DNA of 64,000 bases, taken from the NCBI RefSeq assembly GCF_008935055.1, contig NZ_CP043028.1:1890501-1954500 (forward strand). The letters are read 5' to 3'. The position numbers and the translations under genes were made by a program. Origin of the DNA: Pseudobutyrivibrio xylanivorans (GTDB lineage Bacteria > Bacillota > Clostridia > Lachnospirales > Lachnospiraceae). Shown here in pieces: positions 27,107-36,978 of the stretch; position 1 is the first letter of the stretch, and each line of letters starts with the position of its first letter. The notes beneath the pieces are model-generated. The model was not told where the DNA came from, did not search any database, and worked only from the letters and a program-made list of their open reading frames with translations.

Positions 27107-27189
27107 GTTTACCTCCTGTGGTTTATCGAGCCTTAAGCTCTCCCACTCAAATAGTTAATAGTAAGAACGTTGTTTTCGCTAAGCTGTGA

Positions 27190-27615
27190 TTACTCTACAA
27201 CCTCAACGCCCATTGATCTACATGTTCCCTCGATCATGCTCATAGCTGCCTCAAGTGAAGCTGCGTTAAGATCAGGCATCTTTGTCTCTGCGATCTCCTG
27301 AATCTGAGCCTTTGTGATCTTAGCAACCTTTGTCTTATTAGGTGTGCCAGATGCCTTCTGGATCTTGCAAGCCTTCTTAATAAGAACTGCTGCTGGTGGA
27401 GTCTTTGTGATGAAGCTGAAGCTTCTATCTGCATAAACAGTGATGATTGTAGGAACGATTGTATCGCCCATATCTGCTGTCTTTGCGTTAAACTGCTTTG
27501 TAAACTCCACAATGTTTACACCATGCTGACCAAGTGCTGGACCAACTGGTGGGGCTGGTGTAGCCTTGCCTGCTGGAATCTGCAACTTGATATAGCCTTC
27601 GATTTTCTTTGCCAT
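27190..27615 (-). CDS. rplK: 50S ribosomal protein L11
   Basis: 141 aa. The N-terminal [17 protein letters not shown] and the C-terminal rRNA-binding domain are intact. It forms the GTPase-associated centre with the L10/L12 stalk. TAGGAGG lies upstream of the ATG. The gene starts 15 bp after nusG. Confidence 0.98.
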   Translation of the reverse strand: MAKKIEGYIKLQIPAGKATPAPPVGPALGQHGVNIVEFTKQFNAKTADMGDTIVPTIITVYADRSFSFITKTPPAAVLIKKACKIQKASGTPNKTKVAKITKAQIQEIAETKMPDLNAASLEAAMSMIEGTCRSMGVEVVE

Positions 27616-27630
27616 GATTTCCTATTCCTC

Positions 27631-28161
27631 CTAATCCATCTTGCGTACGTCCGTGAAATCAATCTCAACTGGAGTTTCACGTCCGAACATTTCAACGCTG
27701 ATGGTAACAGTCTGTTTCTTAGCATTGATAGACTTAACAACGCCAACGGTATCTTTCCAGGTACCATCGATGACACTAAGAGTATCTCCGACTTCGAAAT
27801 CAACCTCAACGTTAACTTTTTCTGTGTTATCACCTAGTAAGTAAGCCTTAACTTCTGCCTCTGACAATGGCACTGGCTTGCTTCCTGGTCCTACGAAGCC
27901 TGTAACACCTCTGGTATTTCTGACAACGTACCAGGTCTCATCGTTCATAATCATCTCAATAAGAACGTAACCAGGGTACATCTTCTTTGAAACTTGCTTT
28001 TTAACGCCATCCTTTGTCTCAGTAACCTCAACCATAGGTACGCGTACATCAAGAATCTGCTCCTCGAGATGCTGTGTCTCGATAGCCTTTTCAATGTTTG
28101 TCTTGACTTTGTTCTCATAGCCTGAGTAAGTATGAACTACATACCACTTTGCCTCTGCCAT
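27631..28161 (-). CDS. nusG: Transcription termination/antitermination factor NusG
   Basis: 176 aa from the ATG at 28161 (GGAGG 8 nt before); an in-frame ATG at 28176 lies ahead of the binding site and is rejected. It has the NGN domain (KWYVVHTYSGYENKVK, PGYVLIEM, FVGPGSKPVPL) and a C-terminal KOW domain (GDTLSVIDGTWKDTVG). It modulates RNA polymerase pausing and links it to ribosomes. Between secE and rplK, the universal order. Confidence 0.97.
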   Translation of the reverse strand: MAEAKWYVVHTYSGYENKVKTNIEKAIETQHLEEQILDVRVPMVEVTETKDGVKKQVSKKMYPGYVLIEMIMNDETWYVVRNTRGVTGFVGPGSKPVPLSEAEVKAYLLGDNTEKVNVEVDFEVGDTLSVIDGTWKDTVGVVKSINAKKQTVTISVEMFGRETPVEIDFTDVRKMD

Positions 28162-28175
28162 ATCCGATGCCTCCA

Positions 28176-28373
28176 TTATAAATTAACTAGGATATTTACA
28201 CCCTTGTTGATTACTGCATCTAATACGATGATAATCAACGCAACAACTACTGACACAGCAACAACTGCTGTTGTCTGCTTTGACACGTCTGTTGGATCTG
28301 CCCAGACAATCTTATTAAACTCTGCCTTGAGACCCTTAAAGCGTCCTGACTTAGTGTTCTTCTCGTCTGCCAT
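28176..28373 (-). CDS. secE: Preprotein translocase subunit SecE
   Basis: 65 aa from the ATG at 28373 (AGGAGG 8 nt upstream). There is one C-terminal membrane helix (AVVAVSVVVALIIIVLDAVI) after a conserved amphipathic segment (FKGLKAEFNKIVWADP). It clamps SecY in the protein export channel. Ends 14 bp before nusG. Confidence 0.95.
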   Translation of the reverse strand: MADEKNTKSGRFKGLKAEFNKIVWADPTDVSKQTTAVVAVSVVVALIIIVLDAVINKGVNILVNL

Positions 28374-28392
28374 AATCACATCCTCCTTAAGA

Positions 28393-28542
28393 CTATTTAG
28401 TCTCTTTGTGTAATGTGTGAGTCTTGCAGAATCTGCAGTACTTCTTTGTTTCCATTCTGTCAGGGTGTGTCTTCTTGTCTTTTGTCATGTTGTAATTACG
28501 CTGCTTGCATTCTGTACAAGCTAATGTTATCTTTGTGCGCAC
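28393..28542 (-). CDS. rpmG: 50S ribosomal protein L33
   Basis: 49 aa with a GTG start at 28542 preceded by CGGAGGTGG. The protein reads [18 protein letters not shown] and has four cysteines in two CxxC pairs (TECK type and YCRFCK), so it is the zinc-binding form. First gene of the rpmG-secE-nusG-rplKA run. Confidence 0.93.
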   Translation of the reverse strand: MRTKITLACTECKQRNYNMTKDKKTHPDRMETKKYCRFCKTHTLHKETK

Positions 28543-28663
28543 AACTTCCACCTCCGTTAAATTTCTACTTTGGTCTTACTTACACTCACTTGTCATAGCG
28601 AACAATTTGACAAGGCGAAAAAAGAGCATAAAAAAAAGACCTGCTTTTCTTAGTCGCTAGCAA

Positions 28664-28692
28664 AATATATCACAGCTAGTCAAGTCTGTCAA
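28664..28692 (-). promoter_or_regulatory. Promoter of the rpmG-secE-nusG-rplKA operon
   Basis: TTGACA (28687-28692), 17-bp spacer, TATATT (28664-28669) on the minus strand. A long purine-rich leader follows before rpmG. No tRNA gene lies in this gap, unlike in some Firmicutes. Confidence 0.82.
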
Positions 28693-28724
28693 GTCTTTCA
28701 GAAAATCTTTTATTTTCAAAAAAT

Positions 28725-28752
28725 TTCGGGGCCATTTTAACATGACCCCGAA
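28725..28752 (-). terminator. Terminator of the sugar transporter operon
   Basis: TTCGGGG-CCAT / ATGA-CCCCGAA hairpin followed by ATTTTTTG on the minus strand, 17 bp after the last permease gene. Confidence 0.85.
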
Positions 28753-28768
28753 TAATAAATCAAGTCTA

Positions 28769-29653
28769 TTAACCTTTAACACCACCAAGTGTAACTCCAC
28801 CAACAATATGCTTAGAGAAAATAAGGTAAACAATGATTACAGGGAAGATTGAGAATGCAATCATCATGTAAACCTGTCCCATATCAAACTTAAGCCAGTC
28901 AGCAGAACGAAGCTGAGCTAAAAGAATAGGAAGAGTCTTCTTTGTATCATCATGAAGTACAAGCGCTGGAGTGAAGTAGTTATTCCAGCTACCTACGAAA
29001 CTAAAAATTGCCTGTACAGCAATAGCTGGCTTCATAAGTGGTACAACAATCTGATTAAAGGTTCTAAACTCACCAGAGCCATCGATTCTGGCTGCCTCTA
29101 CAAGAGAAAGAGGAAGTGTAGAATCCATGTATTGCTTCATATAGAAGAATACAGCTGGTGATGCAATCGCAGGAACGATAAGTGCAAGTGCATTGTTATC
29201 AAGTCCCATCTTGCCAATTAACTGTAAGAAACCAAGAACAGTAACCTGTGTTGGAATCATCATAATCATAAGGATAAAAGTAAACATAAACTTCTTACCC
29301 TTGAAATCATAAGCATGAATTGCATAAGCAGTCATTGCTGAGAAATAGGTTGCAAGGCCTGCTGTAAGCAAAGCAATTACCAGAGAGTTAATCATACCAT
29401 TAAAGATAGGTAATGTTCCACTTCTAAGGTTTACCCAGTTTTCTACCAGATGTGTGCTCGGGAACGGAGTGAAGCCCAAGCTTAATTCAGAGTTACTTCT
29501 TGTAGCATTGATAAACAATACATAAAACCAAAACAGGCACAAGAAGGATACTAGAATTAATACTATGTATGAAATAAATCTTCTAGCGTGAACAGATGCA
29601 CCTTTTTCCTGCTGTCCAGCTATACTTGTTGTATTAGTTGCTGCCATATCCAT
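28769..29653 (-). CDS. Sugar ABC transporter permease, MalG type
   Basis: 294 aa with six predicted membrane helices. The EAA loop that docks the ATPase is present (VEAARIDGSGEFRTFNQIVVP; core EAARIDGSG-N9-P). It belongs to the CUT1 class of carbohydrate importers. AGGAGAATAAA precedes the ATG. With the second permease and the binding protein upstream it completes an importer that lacks its own ATPase, usual for CUT1 systems that share an MsmX/MsmK-type ATPase encoded elsewhere. The substrate is probably cellobiose or cellodextrin, inferred from the divergent GH94 gene. Confidence 0.9.
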   Translation of the reverse strand: MDMAATNTTSIAGQQEKGASVHARRFISYIVLILVSFLCLFWFYVLFINATRSNSELSLGFTPFPSTHLVENWVNLRSGTLPIFNGMINSLVIALLTAGLATYFSAMTAYAIHAYDFKGKKFMFTFILMIMMIPTQVTVLGFLQLIGKMGLDNNALALIVPAIASPAVFFYMKQYMDSTLPLSLVEAARIDGSGEFRTFNQIVVPLMKPAIAVQAIFSFVGSWNNYFTPALVLHDDTKKTLPILLAQLRSADWLKFDMGQVYMMIAFSIFPVIIVYLIFSKHIVGGVTLGGVKG

Positions 29654-29679
29654 TTTATTCTCCTTATTATATATCCCAA

Positions 29680-30588
29680 CTATTTAACCTTTTCTGAATT
29701 TGTAAACTTGAACACAATCAAGCTCAATATACCAGTTATTACAAACAGGAATACTGAAAGCGCACCAGCCAAACCATAGTTCTTGCTGAACAGATGCTTA
29801 TTCAAATACATAATAAGTGTCATTGATGAACGCATTGGATCGCCAGTTCCGTTTGTTAAAATCTGAGGAACATCGAACATCTGTAAACCACCAATAAGCG
29901 ATGTAATCATAACAAAAATAAGAATAGGCTTAAGTAATGGTAATGTAATTCTATAGAAAATCTGAGTAGATGTAGCGCCATCTACCTGTGCAGCCTCAAA
30001 GAGTGATGGGTCGATACCCAACATCCCGGCCATCAGAAGAATTGTCGTATTTCCAAACCACATAAGGCAGTTCATTGTAGCAATCAATGTACGAACTGAC
30101 CACTCATTGCCCATAAACTTGTATGCTTCTTTAAATACACCCATCTGGATGAGCATTGAGTTGATTGGGCCGCTATCTGAGAACAATGTAAAGAATAACA
30201 TTGCAAAAGCCGAAGCCATGATTAAGTTTGGTAAATAAATTACCGTTTTGAAAAATGTTTGACATTTTAATCTAAGTGATGGATCTGTAAACCATGCACC
30301 TAAAAGTAATGAAAGAACGATTTGTGGAATGAATCCCATAATCCACATAATCATTGTATTAACAAAATAAGTAGGTAAATCACCATTTGTGATGATTGTC
30401 GCATAATTCTGAAGCCCTATGAAATTAGGACCAATCTGAGTAAGACCTGAACGGTAATTCTCAAAAAACGAATTGTAAATGGTAGATACCAGAGGTATCA
30501 TCTGGAAAATTAAAAAGATAACAACAAACGGTATTAAGAAAATGTATCCCCATTTATTGTAGCTTACTACTTTGCTCTTCTTGTTCAT
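29680..30588 (-). CDS. Sugar ABC transporter permease, MalF type
   Basis: 302 aa with six predicted membrane helices. The EAA-loop (FEAAQVDGATSTQIFYRITLP; core EAAQVDGA) is intact. It pairs with the MalG-type permease, which starts 26 bp downstream. GGGAGC precedes the ATG. A strong intercistronic hairpin (30617-30645) separates it from the binding-protein gene. Confidence 0.9.
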   Translation of the reverse strand: MNKKSKVVSYNKWGYIFLIPFVVIFLIFQMIPLVSTIYNSFFENYRSGLTQIGPNFIGLQNYATIITNGDLPTYFVNTMIMWIMGFIPQIVLSLLLGAWFTDPSLRLKCQTFFKTVIYLPNLIMASAFAMLFFTLFSDSGPINSMLIQMGVFKEAYKFMGNEWSVRTLIATMNCLMWFGNTTILLMAGMLGIDPSLFEAAQVDGATSTQIFYRITLPLLKPILIFVMITSLIGGLQMFDVPQILTNGTGDPMRSSMTLIMYLNKHLFSKNYGLAGALSVFLFVITGILSLIVFKFTNSEKVK

Positions 30589-30616
30589 AAGTGCTCCCTT
30601 TTAGTTTCTTTAATAT

Positions 30617-30645
30617 GGGGCGCAGGGTACAAACCCGTGCGCCCC
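30617..30645 (-). other. Intercistronic hairpin after the binding-protein gene
   Basis: Stem GGGGCGCA-GGG with CCC-TGCGCCCC, nearly perfect, no T-run after it on the minus strand. Such stems usually protect the upstream message, giving more binding protein than permease. Confidence 0.7.
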
Positions 30646-30681
30646 CTCTTTTAACTTACTTTTATCAAATACTATTAAGTA

Positions 30682-32082
30682 TTAGTCAGCTGTAAGCTCT
30701 GGATACTTCTCAACGATTGCCTTCTTGAACATATCAAGAGCCTCATCCTTTGTAGCGTTGCCCTGGAAGTAGTTCTTTGCTGCCTTCTGGATTTCCTCGT
30801 TACATCCCTGATCATAAGCTGAGATATTTGAAAGGTCCACCTTCTCAGCACCATCAGCGAGCTGCTTGTATGGGTTCTGTCCGCCAAGGAGTGCGATGTT
30901 ACCATCATCAGAACCTGCAAGGTCTGCAAGAACAGACTTGCTGTTTACACAATCCTGATCCTGTGTAGCGATGTCCTTAAGAACTGCCTTATCTGTTGTC
31001 ATTGTAAGAATGATGTCCTTTACAAGGTTAGCATTGTCTGTACCTGTTGCAGCGCAGATCCATGTACCACCCCAGTAGTAAGACTGTGGTCCTACGCAGT
31101 AGCCCCAGCCGCCCTTGCTAGCGATTGAAGCATCATCATCTGCGTTAAGGCAGAAGTTGAAGAACCAAGCTGGTCCAAAGTAGCAGAATACCTTTCCTTC
31201 TGGGTTCTTACCCTTTGCCCAGTCATCACCCCAAAGATCATCTGTATCCTCAGCCTTTGAATCTACAAGAGCCTTAGAATCATCGATCCACTTCTCAATG
31301 TTCTTATCTATAACAACCTTGCCGTCCTGTACCCACTTGCCAGAAACGTTGTTAGAGTAAACACGGAATGTATCGTTTGCAGAGCACATTGTGTAGCCTG
31401 CCTCAGCAACCTTAGCTGCTGTCTCATTATACTTATCCCAGTTAGCTACAGCTGCCTGTACTTCATCAGGATCGTCTGTGCCAAGAACTTCCTTAGCTGC
31501 TTCTCTGTTGTAGATAAGACCAGCTGAGCAAGCCTGCCATGAAGAGCCCTTTAACTTGCCGTTGCTATCTGTAACGATTGACTGTGTATATGTGTACTGA
31601 TCTGCAAGGTCAGCATCTGTAATACCGAGATCTGATAATGCCATTGCATAATCTGTGTCAACATACTTAAGAGCATAATCAGCTTCTACTAAGAATAAGT
31701 CAACCTTATCATCAGCTGCTGCTGACTCCTGAGCGAGAAGTGCCTCGTCAAGGTTGTTCTGGTATGCATTGTCTGTAGATGGTGTGATTGTCCAAACTAC
31801 ATCAACATCACCAATCTTACCATGAGTAGCGTCAACCTCTTCGTATCCAGGATAGTGTGACTTAAGTCTTGACTGGAACTCATCATTCCAGCACTGGATG
31901 TTGAGGACCTTACCTGTGTCCTCTGGAAGCTCTGCTGTTTCCTCAGCTGGAGCCTCTACAGTAGCTGTGTCATCAGCAGGTGCCGCTGTGTCTGTAGCTG
32001 CTGTGTCTGAGCTTCCGCATGCAGCAAACATTGTTGCTGTCATTGTTGCTATTGCTAGCAAACTAACTAATCTTCTTTTCAT
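30682..32082 (-). CDS. Sugar-binding lipoprotein of the ABC importer
   Basis: 466 aa. The signal peptide ends at a lipobox (TMFAACGSS, cysteine about 22), followed by an Ala/Thr/Glu-rich linker and a family 1 solute-binding fold (LNIQCWNDEFQSRL; WKGSSW-type ligand loop; many Trp/Tyr in the middle). It captures oligosaccharide outside the membrane for the two permeases. GGGAGG precedes the ATG. Low-GC host codon use matches its neighbours. Confidence 0.92.
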   Translation of the reverse strand: MKRRLVSLLAIATMTATMFAACGSSDTAATDTAAPADDTATVEAPAEETAELPEDTGKVLNIQCWNDEFQSRLKSHYPGYEEVDATHGKIGDVDVVWTITPSTDNAYQNNLDEALLAQESAAADDKVDLFLVEADYALKYVDTDYAMALSDLGITDADLADQYTYTQSIVTDSNGKLKGSSWQACSAGLIYNREAAKEVLGTDDPDEVQAAVANWDKYNETAAKVAEAGYTMCSANDTFRVYSNNVSGKWVQDGKVVIDKNIEKWIDDSKALVDSKAEDTDDLWGDDWAKGKNPEGKVFCYFGPAWFFNFCLNADDDASIASKGGWGYCVGPQSYYWGGTWICAATGTDNANLVKDIILTMTTDKAVLKDIATQDQDCVNSKSVLADLAGSDDGNIALLGGQNPYKQLADGAEKVDLSNISAYDQGCNEEIQKAAKNYFQGNATKDEALDMFKKAIVEKYPELTAD

Positions 32083-32172
32083 TTTTTTGTTCCTCCCAAA
32101 TTTTTTTACGTGTTATTCACGTATTTTTTAATGGTTATTGCATTTATATGAGTGGGTTCTCCACCAAATGCC

Positions 32173-33186
32173 TTAGTTAAGCTTTTTAAGGGTATCCCCT
32201 TCAAGCAAGTTGCCCTTAACAACAATCTGTTGGATTAATGTTGTTTTAGGTCTTTCGATTAAATCTACAAGATTCTTTGCTGCTAAGGTTCCAAGATCCT
32301 CAGTATTCTGACGGTATGTTGTAAGACGTGGTCTAATGTGTCTTGCCACCTTAATTCCATCAAAGCCAACAACTGATATATCATCTGGAATCTTTAATCC
32401 TCTCTCCGAAATTGCTCTCATCCCGCCATAGGTAGCATAATCATCCGGATAGAAGATGCAGGTAGGTCTTGTTCGAAGCTTAAGTAGCTCCAGTGTTCTT
32501 TCATATGCACCGTGTGTATCTCTGTAAGGAGATTCCTTTATATATTCCTCTGGAATATCGATTCCATATTCCTCCAACTTCTTATGGAAGGTAGTGAGTC
32601 GTAAATTTGTTGTGGCTGATTCAGCACCATGTATATAAGCGATTCTTGTATGTCCTGCCGCAATGACAAAATCAACTAAATCTGACATACCTCCCACATT
32701 ATCAGAAAGAATCGTGGTTGTTTCATTATATATGTGATCAATGGTGACTACTGGGATGTTGCTCTTAACAAGTTCTACAACCTCCGGATCATCAAAATGA
32801 ACATTTGCAATAATCACACCATCAAATCTTCTGTATCTGGCATGTTCTAAATATGAAGCCCTGCCAGGTTTACTTCTATCATTTGAAACGAAGGTAATGT
32901 CGTAACCCTCTCGTTCTACCTCTCTCTTAAAGCTTTCTAATACTCCTGCGAAGAAATCGTGTGTCAAACCGCTGTTTGCTTCGTCCATAAAAAGGACTCC
33001 TATATTATGAGTGCGATTCGTTTTCATCGATTTTGCTGCTGCATTAGGAACATATCCCATTTCTTTGGCAGCTCTTCGAATTCTAATCTTAGTCTCTGCA
33101 CCAATATCACTGTGGTCGTTTAACGCCTTACTTACTGTAGCTATTGATACGCCACACTCTGATGCAATGTCTTTCAATGAAACCAT
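32173..33186 (-). CDS. LacI-family transcriptional regulator of the cellobiose locus
   Basis: 337 aa from the ATG at 33186 (GGGAGAGGGC just before it); an upstream ATG at 33246 lies in the operator region. The HTH is textbook (SLKDIASECGVSIATVSKALN), with the hinge-helix NAAAKSMK and a periplasmic-binding-type effector domain (SVVGFDGIKVARHIRPRLTT). It lies between the transporter genes and the divergent GH94 gene. Four TTAATCGTTT-like sites flank its own promoter and the GH94 promoter, so it likely controls itself and the phosphorylase, released by cellobiose or a breakdown product. Confidence 0.92.
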   Translation of the reverse strand: MVSLKDIASECGVSIATVSKALNDHSDIGAETKIRIRRAAKEMGYVPNAAAKSMKTNRTHNIGVLFMDEANSGLTHDFFAGVLESFKREVEREGYDITFVSNDRSKPGRASYLEHARYRRFDGVIIANVHFDDPEVVELVKSNIPVVTIDHIYNETTTILSDNVGGMSDLVDFVIAAGHTRIAYIHGAESATTNLRLTTFHKKLEEYGIDIPEEYIKESPYRDTHGAYERTLELLKLRTRPTCIFYPDDYATYGGMRAISERGLKIPDDISVVGFDGIKVARHIRPRLTTYRQNTEDLGTLAAKNLVDLIERPKTTLIQQIVVKGNLLEGDTLKKLN

Positions 33187-33210
33187 TGCCCTCTCCCTAT
33201 GAGTGTATTT

Positions 33211-33241
33211 AAAACGCTTAATCGTTTTTCTTAATCGTTTT
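33211..33241. promoter_or_regulatory. LacI-type operators at the regulator's own start
   Basis: Two copies of TTAATCGTTTT (33218-33228 and 33231-33241) in the untranslated leader, the first with an inverted AAAACG just before it. Position just after the promoter suggests autorepression. Confidence 0.7.
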
Positions 33242-33250
33242 CGCAACTTA

Positions 33251-33279
33251 AATATAGCTCGATTTAAGTTTGGTTACAA
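33251..33279 (-). promoter_or_regulatory. Promoter of the LacI-family regulator
   Basis: TTGTAA (33274-33279), 17-bp spacer, TATATT (33251-33256) on the minus strand, directly before the paired operators. Confidence 0.7.
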
Positions 33280-33358
33280 GTCTTTTTCGAAAATTTGTCC
33301 TTTCGTGACAGTTTCGTTTTCTCGTTTAGTACATTTTCCACAAAAAACATTTACCTAA

Positions 33359-33492
33359 TTGCTTTTTATCGCGTATATGTTATTCTTTAGGTGTAAATAG
33401 TATGCCCATTTACTTAAACGTTTACGGCCGCTATTTCACATATTAATCACAGTTTGGGGCTTAGTACTAGCTCTCAACTACTTAATCGTTTA
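33359..33492 (+). promoter_or_regulatory. GH94 promoter with two LacI-type operators
   Basis: A candidate TTGCTT (33359-33364), 16-bp spacer, TATTCT (33381-33386) is followed by operators at 33414-33424 (TTAAACGTTTA, with a 10-bp perfect palindrome) and 33482-33492 (TTAATCGTTTA). Both operators lie downstream of the predicted start and could block elongation. Confidence 0.6.
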
Positions 33493-33545
33493 CTAAGAGC
33501 TCCATTTTGTGATACTTATAAATTCATTATTCGAGGGAGGAACAC

Positions 33546-35981
33546 ATGAAATACGGATTTTTCGATGATAACAATAAAGAATATGTTATCACAACTCCAA
33601 AGACTCCTTTGCCATGGATTAATTATCTAGGCTGCAAGGATTTCTTTACATTATTATCTAATACTTGCGGAGGTTATACCTTCTACAAAGATGCAAAGCT
33701 TCTTCGTATGACTAGATATCGTTATAATGATACAACTCCAGATACAAATGGTAAGTATTTCTATATTAAGGATGGCGACACAATCTGGAACCCAGGCTGG
33801 CAGCCAACCAAGACTGAGCTTGATTCTTACGAGTGTCGTCATGGTATTGGATACAGCAAATTCACAGGAGTTAAGAACGATGTTGAAGCAGCTCTTGTTA
33901 CATTCGTTCCTATAAATGATCCTGTTGAGCTTACAAAAGTTACTCTTACTAATAAGGGTAATGCCAAGAAAGATATTCAGCTCTTCTCTTACGTTGAGTG
34001 GTGTCTTTGGAACGCAGATGATGATATGAAAAATTATCAGCGTAACCTTTCAATTGGTGAGGTTGAGGTTGTTGATTCTACTATTTATCACAAGACTGAA
34101 TATAGAGAGCGTCGCAATCATTACGCTGTTTATTCAGTAAATGCCGATATCGATGGTTTCGAAACAAGCAGAGATGAGTTCAGAGGCGCTTACAACGGAC
34201 CTGACAAGCCAGCTGCTGTTATCGAAGGAAAGCTTCACAACACAATCGCTTCTGGGTGGTATCCAATCGCTTCTCACCAGCTTAATGTTTCTCTTAATCC
34301 AGGAGAATCTAAAACCTTTGTATTTGCACTTGGTTATATTGAAAATGACGAGGATGACAAGTGGGCTGCACCAGGCATCATTAATAAGAAGAAAGCTCAC
34401 GCTCTTCTTTCTAAATATCAAACTACTGAGGATTTCGATAAAGCTTTTGCAGAGCTCTGTAGCTATTGGGACGGTCTTCTCAGCAAGTTCCACATTGCTT
34501 CAAAGGATGAGCATGTAAACCGCATGGTTAACATTTGGAACCAGTATCAGTGTATGGTCACATTCAACATGTCACGTTCTGCTTCTTACTATGAGACTGG
34601 TATCGGACGTGGAATGGGATTTAGAGATTCTTGTCAGGATCTTCTTGGATTCGTTCATCTTATTCCAGACCGTGCAAGAGAGCGTATTATTGATATTGCT
34701 TCTACACAGTTCCAGGATGGCTCTGCTTACCACCAGTATCAGCCACTCACAAAGAAGGGTAACTCTGATATCGGTTCAGGCTTCAATGACGACCCACTTT
34801 GGCTCATTGCTGGAACATCAGCTTACATCCGTGAGACAGGTGATACTTCAATCCTTAAGGAGATGGTTCCATACGACAACGATATGTCTGTTGCAACCAC
34901 TCTTATGGAGCACTTAAAGCGTTCATTTGATTACATCGTAAACCACAAGGGTCCTCACGATCTTCCACTTATTGGTCGTGCTGACTGGAACGACTGCTTG
35001 AATCTTAACTGCTTCTCTGAGCATCCAGGAGAGAGCTTCCAGTGCTTCGGCCCTTCTGAAGGACCAGTTGCTGAATCAGTATTCATCGCTGGTATGTTTG
35101 TAAAATATGGTAGAGAGTATGCAGCTCTCTGCAAGCTTATGGGTGATTCTGCTGAGGAAGCAAGAGTTCTCGGCGAAGTTGACAAGATGACTGCTGCTAT
35201 CGAGAAGGATGGCTGGGACGGCGAGTGGTTCGTACGTGCTTATGATGCATACAGCCATAAGGTTGGTTCTAAGGAATGTGACGAGGGAAAGATTTACATC
35301 GAACCTCAGGGTATGTGCGTAATGGCTGGTGTTGGCGTTGATGATGGCAACGCTAAGAAGGCTCTTGATTCGGTTAAAGAGAAGCTTGATACAAAGTACG
35401 GTGTTATGATTCTTCAGCCAGCTTATACCAGATATCATCTAGAGCTTGGTGAAATCACATCATATCCACCAGGATACAAGGAGAATGCTGGTATCTTCTG
35501 CCATAACAATCCATGGATTTCTATTGCAGAGACATGCATTGGCAGAGGTGATAGAGCATTCGAGGTATACAAGAAGACATGTCCTTCATACATTGAGGAT
35601 ATCTCAGAGATTCACAGAACTGAGCCTTATGTATACTCACAGATGGTAGCTGGCGCAGACGCTAAGTTCCATGGTGAGGCGAAGAATAGCTGGCTTACAG
35701 GTACAGCTGCTTGGACATTTACAAATATCTCTCAGTACATTTTAGGTATTTATCCTACACTTGAGGGACTTTCTGTTAACCCATGTACTCCTGCAGAGTT
35801 CGGAGATTTCAATGTAACTCGTGTTTACCGCGGCGTTACTTACAACATCGAAATCAAGAACCCTAACAAGGTACAAAAGGGTGTTGCAAGCTTGCTTGTT
35901 GACGGAAAAGAAATAGAAGGAAATATTATTCCATTTGATGGCAGCAAGAAGACAGTTAGTGTCGTTGCAACCATGCAGTAA
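33546..35981 (+). CDS. Cellobiose phosphorylase, GH94
   Basis: 811 aa, the usual length for cellobiose phosphorylase. It splits cellobiose with phosphate into glucose 1-phosphate and glucose in the cytoplasm, saving ATP. It has the N-terminal beta-sandwich ([17 protein letters not shown]), then the (alpha/alpha)6 barrel with [20 protein letters not shown] and the general-acid motif [10 protein letters not shown]. It has no signal peptide. GAGGGAGG precedes the ATG. Divergent from the regulator and transporter, completing an import-and-phosphorolysis unit. Close relatives acting on longer cellodextrins cannot be excluded. Confidence 0.93.
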   Translation: MKYGFFDDNNKEYVITTPKTPLPWINYLGCKDFFTLLSNTCGGYTFYKDAKLLRMTRYRYNDTTPDTNGKYFYIKDGDTIWNPGWQPTKTELDSYECRHGIGYSKFTGVKNDVEAALVTFVPINDPVELTKVTLTNKGNAKKDIQLFSYVEWCLWNADDDMKNYQRNLSIGEVEVVDSTIYHKTEYRERRNHYAVYSVNADIDGFETSRDEFRGAYNGPDKPAAVIEGKLHNTIASGWYPIASHQLNVSLNPGESKTFVFALGYIENDEDDKWAAPGIINKKKAHALLSKYQTTEDFDKAFAELCSYWDGLLSKFHIASKDEHVNRMVNIWNQYQCMVTFNMSRSASYYETGIGRGMGFRDSCQDLLGFVHLIPDRARERIIDIASTQFQDGSAYHQYQPLTKKGNSDIGSGFNDDPLWLIAGTSAYIRETGDTSILKEMVPYDNDMSVATTLMEHLKRSFDYIVNHKGPHDLPLIGRADWNDCLNLNCFSEHPGESFQCFGPSEGPVAESVFIAGMFVKYGREYAALCKLMGDSAEEARVLGEVDKMTAAIEKDGWDGEWFVRAYDAYSHKVGSKECDEGKIYIEPQGMCVMAGVGVDDGNAKKALDSVKEKLDTKYGVMILQPAYTRYHLELGEITSYPPGYKENAGIFCHNNPWISIAETCIGRGDRAFEVYKKTCPSYIEDISEIHRTEPYVYSQMVAGADAKFHGEAKNSWLTGTAAWTFTNISQYILGIYPTLEGLSVNPCTPAEFGDFNVTRVYRGVTYNIEIKNPNKVQKGVASLLVDGKEIEGNIIPFDGSKKTVSVVATMQ

Positions 35982-36025
35982 TTTCTTTTCATTTTTCTTC
36001 ATATATATTTATTACTTCTCCTTCA

Positions 36026-36064
36026 AGCAAAGAGCTGGACGTTGACACGTCTGGCTCTTTTGCT
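36026..36064 (+). terminator. Terminator of the GH94 gene
   Basis: AGCAAAGAGC-TG-GACG pairs with CGTC-TG-GCTCTTTTGCT in an interrupted 14-bp stem, followed by GTTT. The next gene starts 6 bp later. Confidence 0.6.
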
Positions 36065-36069
36065 GTTTA

Positions 36070-36978
36070 ATGATAATCATGGACAGACAACTAATATATA
36101 CAATTGAAAATGAAGCCGATGGCCTTCCTATAGATAAATATCTCAAGACTCAAGGTTATTCTTCTGCCAATATTACCGCAGTTAAGAAAATGCCAAACAA
36201 CGTGGTAGTCAATGACGAATGGGTACATATGAACAGAAGACTTTCCTCAGGAGAGATTTTAACCGTAAACATTCATGAAGAAGAGTCCTCAGAGAAGATT
36301 CCACCTGTCGAGATTCCACTGGATATAGTTTATGAGGATGAAGATATTATCGTAATCAACAAGCCTGCTGGCTTGCCTATTCACCCAAGCCTTAATCATT
36401 ATGAGGATTCCCTTGCAAACGGTCTCGCCTACTACTATGCATCTCAGGGAAAGCCATTCATTTTCCGCTGCGCCAACAGACTGGACAAGAATACCTCTGG
36501 GCTTACAGTAATAGCAAAACACCTTGTAAGCGCCAATATCCTATCTACAATGGTCAAAAACAGGGAATTCCATCGAGAATACTATGCAATAGTCAGAGAA
36601 TGTTTAGAGCCTGTTTCTGGCACTATTGACGCCCCTATCGGACGTGTAGATGATTCTATTATCACCAGACAGGTTGATTTTGAAAATGGTGAACGAGCTG
36701 TCACACACTACAAGGTTATTAAAGAAGAAAACGGGCACAGCCTGGTTTCAATTCATCTTGAAACTGGTCGCACCCATCAAATTCGTGTTCATTTTAAATA
36801 TATTGGCCACCCACTGATTGGGGACCACCTCTATAATCCAGATATGGAGTATATGCAGAGGCAAGCGCTACACTCGCATAAGATTGAGTTTAGACATCCT
36901 ATAACAAAAAAGGCAATGGAGTTCGTAGCCCCACTGCCTAATGATATGTCTGAAATATTTAATTCATCTGTGCCTTAA
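36070..36978 (+). CDS. RluA-family 23S rRNA/tRNA pseudouridine synthase
   Basis: 302 aa. An S4-like RNA-binding region (residues 15-70) precedes the catalytic domain. The active-site motif reads NRLDKNTSGL instead of the usual HRLDxxTSG; the catalytic Asp is kept. Other blocks are normal (IVINKPAGLPIHPS, LETGRTHQIRVHF, HPLIGDHLYN). The target uridine is not predictable. There is no good ribosome binding site, and a second ATG lies at 36079. Its 3' end overlaps the convergent J-domain gene by 20 bp. Confidence 0.9.
   Translation: MIIMDRQLIYTIENEADGLPIDKYLKTQGYSSANITAVKKMPNNVVVNDEWVHMNRRLSSGEILTVNIHEEESSEKIPPVEIPLDIVYEDEDIIVINKPAGLPIHPSLNHYEDSLANGLAYYYASQGKPFIFRCANRLDKNTSGLTVIAKHLVSANILSTMVKNREFHREYYAIVRECLEPVSGTIDAPIGRVDDSIITRQVDFENGERAVTHYKVIKEENGHSLVSIHLETGRTHQIRVHFKYIGHPLIGDHLYNPDMEYMQRQALHSHKIEFRHPITKKAMEFVAPLPNDMSEIFNSSVP

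Noticed and set aside
28769..32082. Missing ATPase as evidence of a broken transporter
   Set aside because: CUT1 sugar importers of Firmicutes commonly share an ATPase encoded elsewhere.
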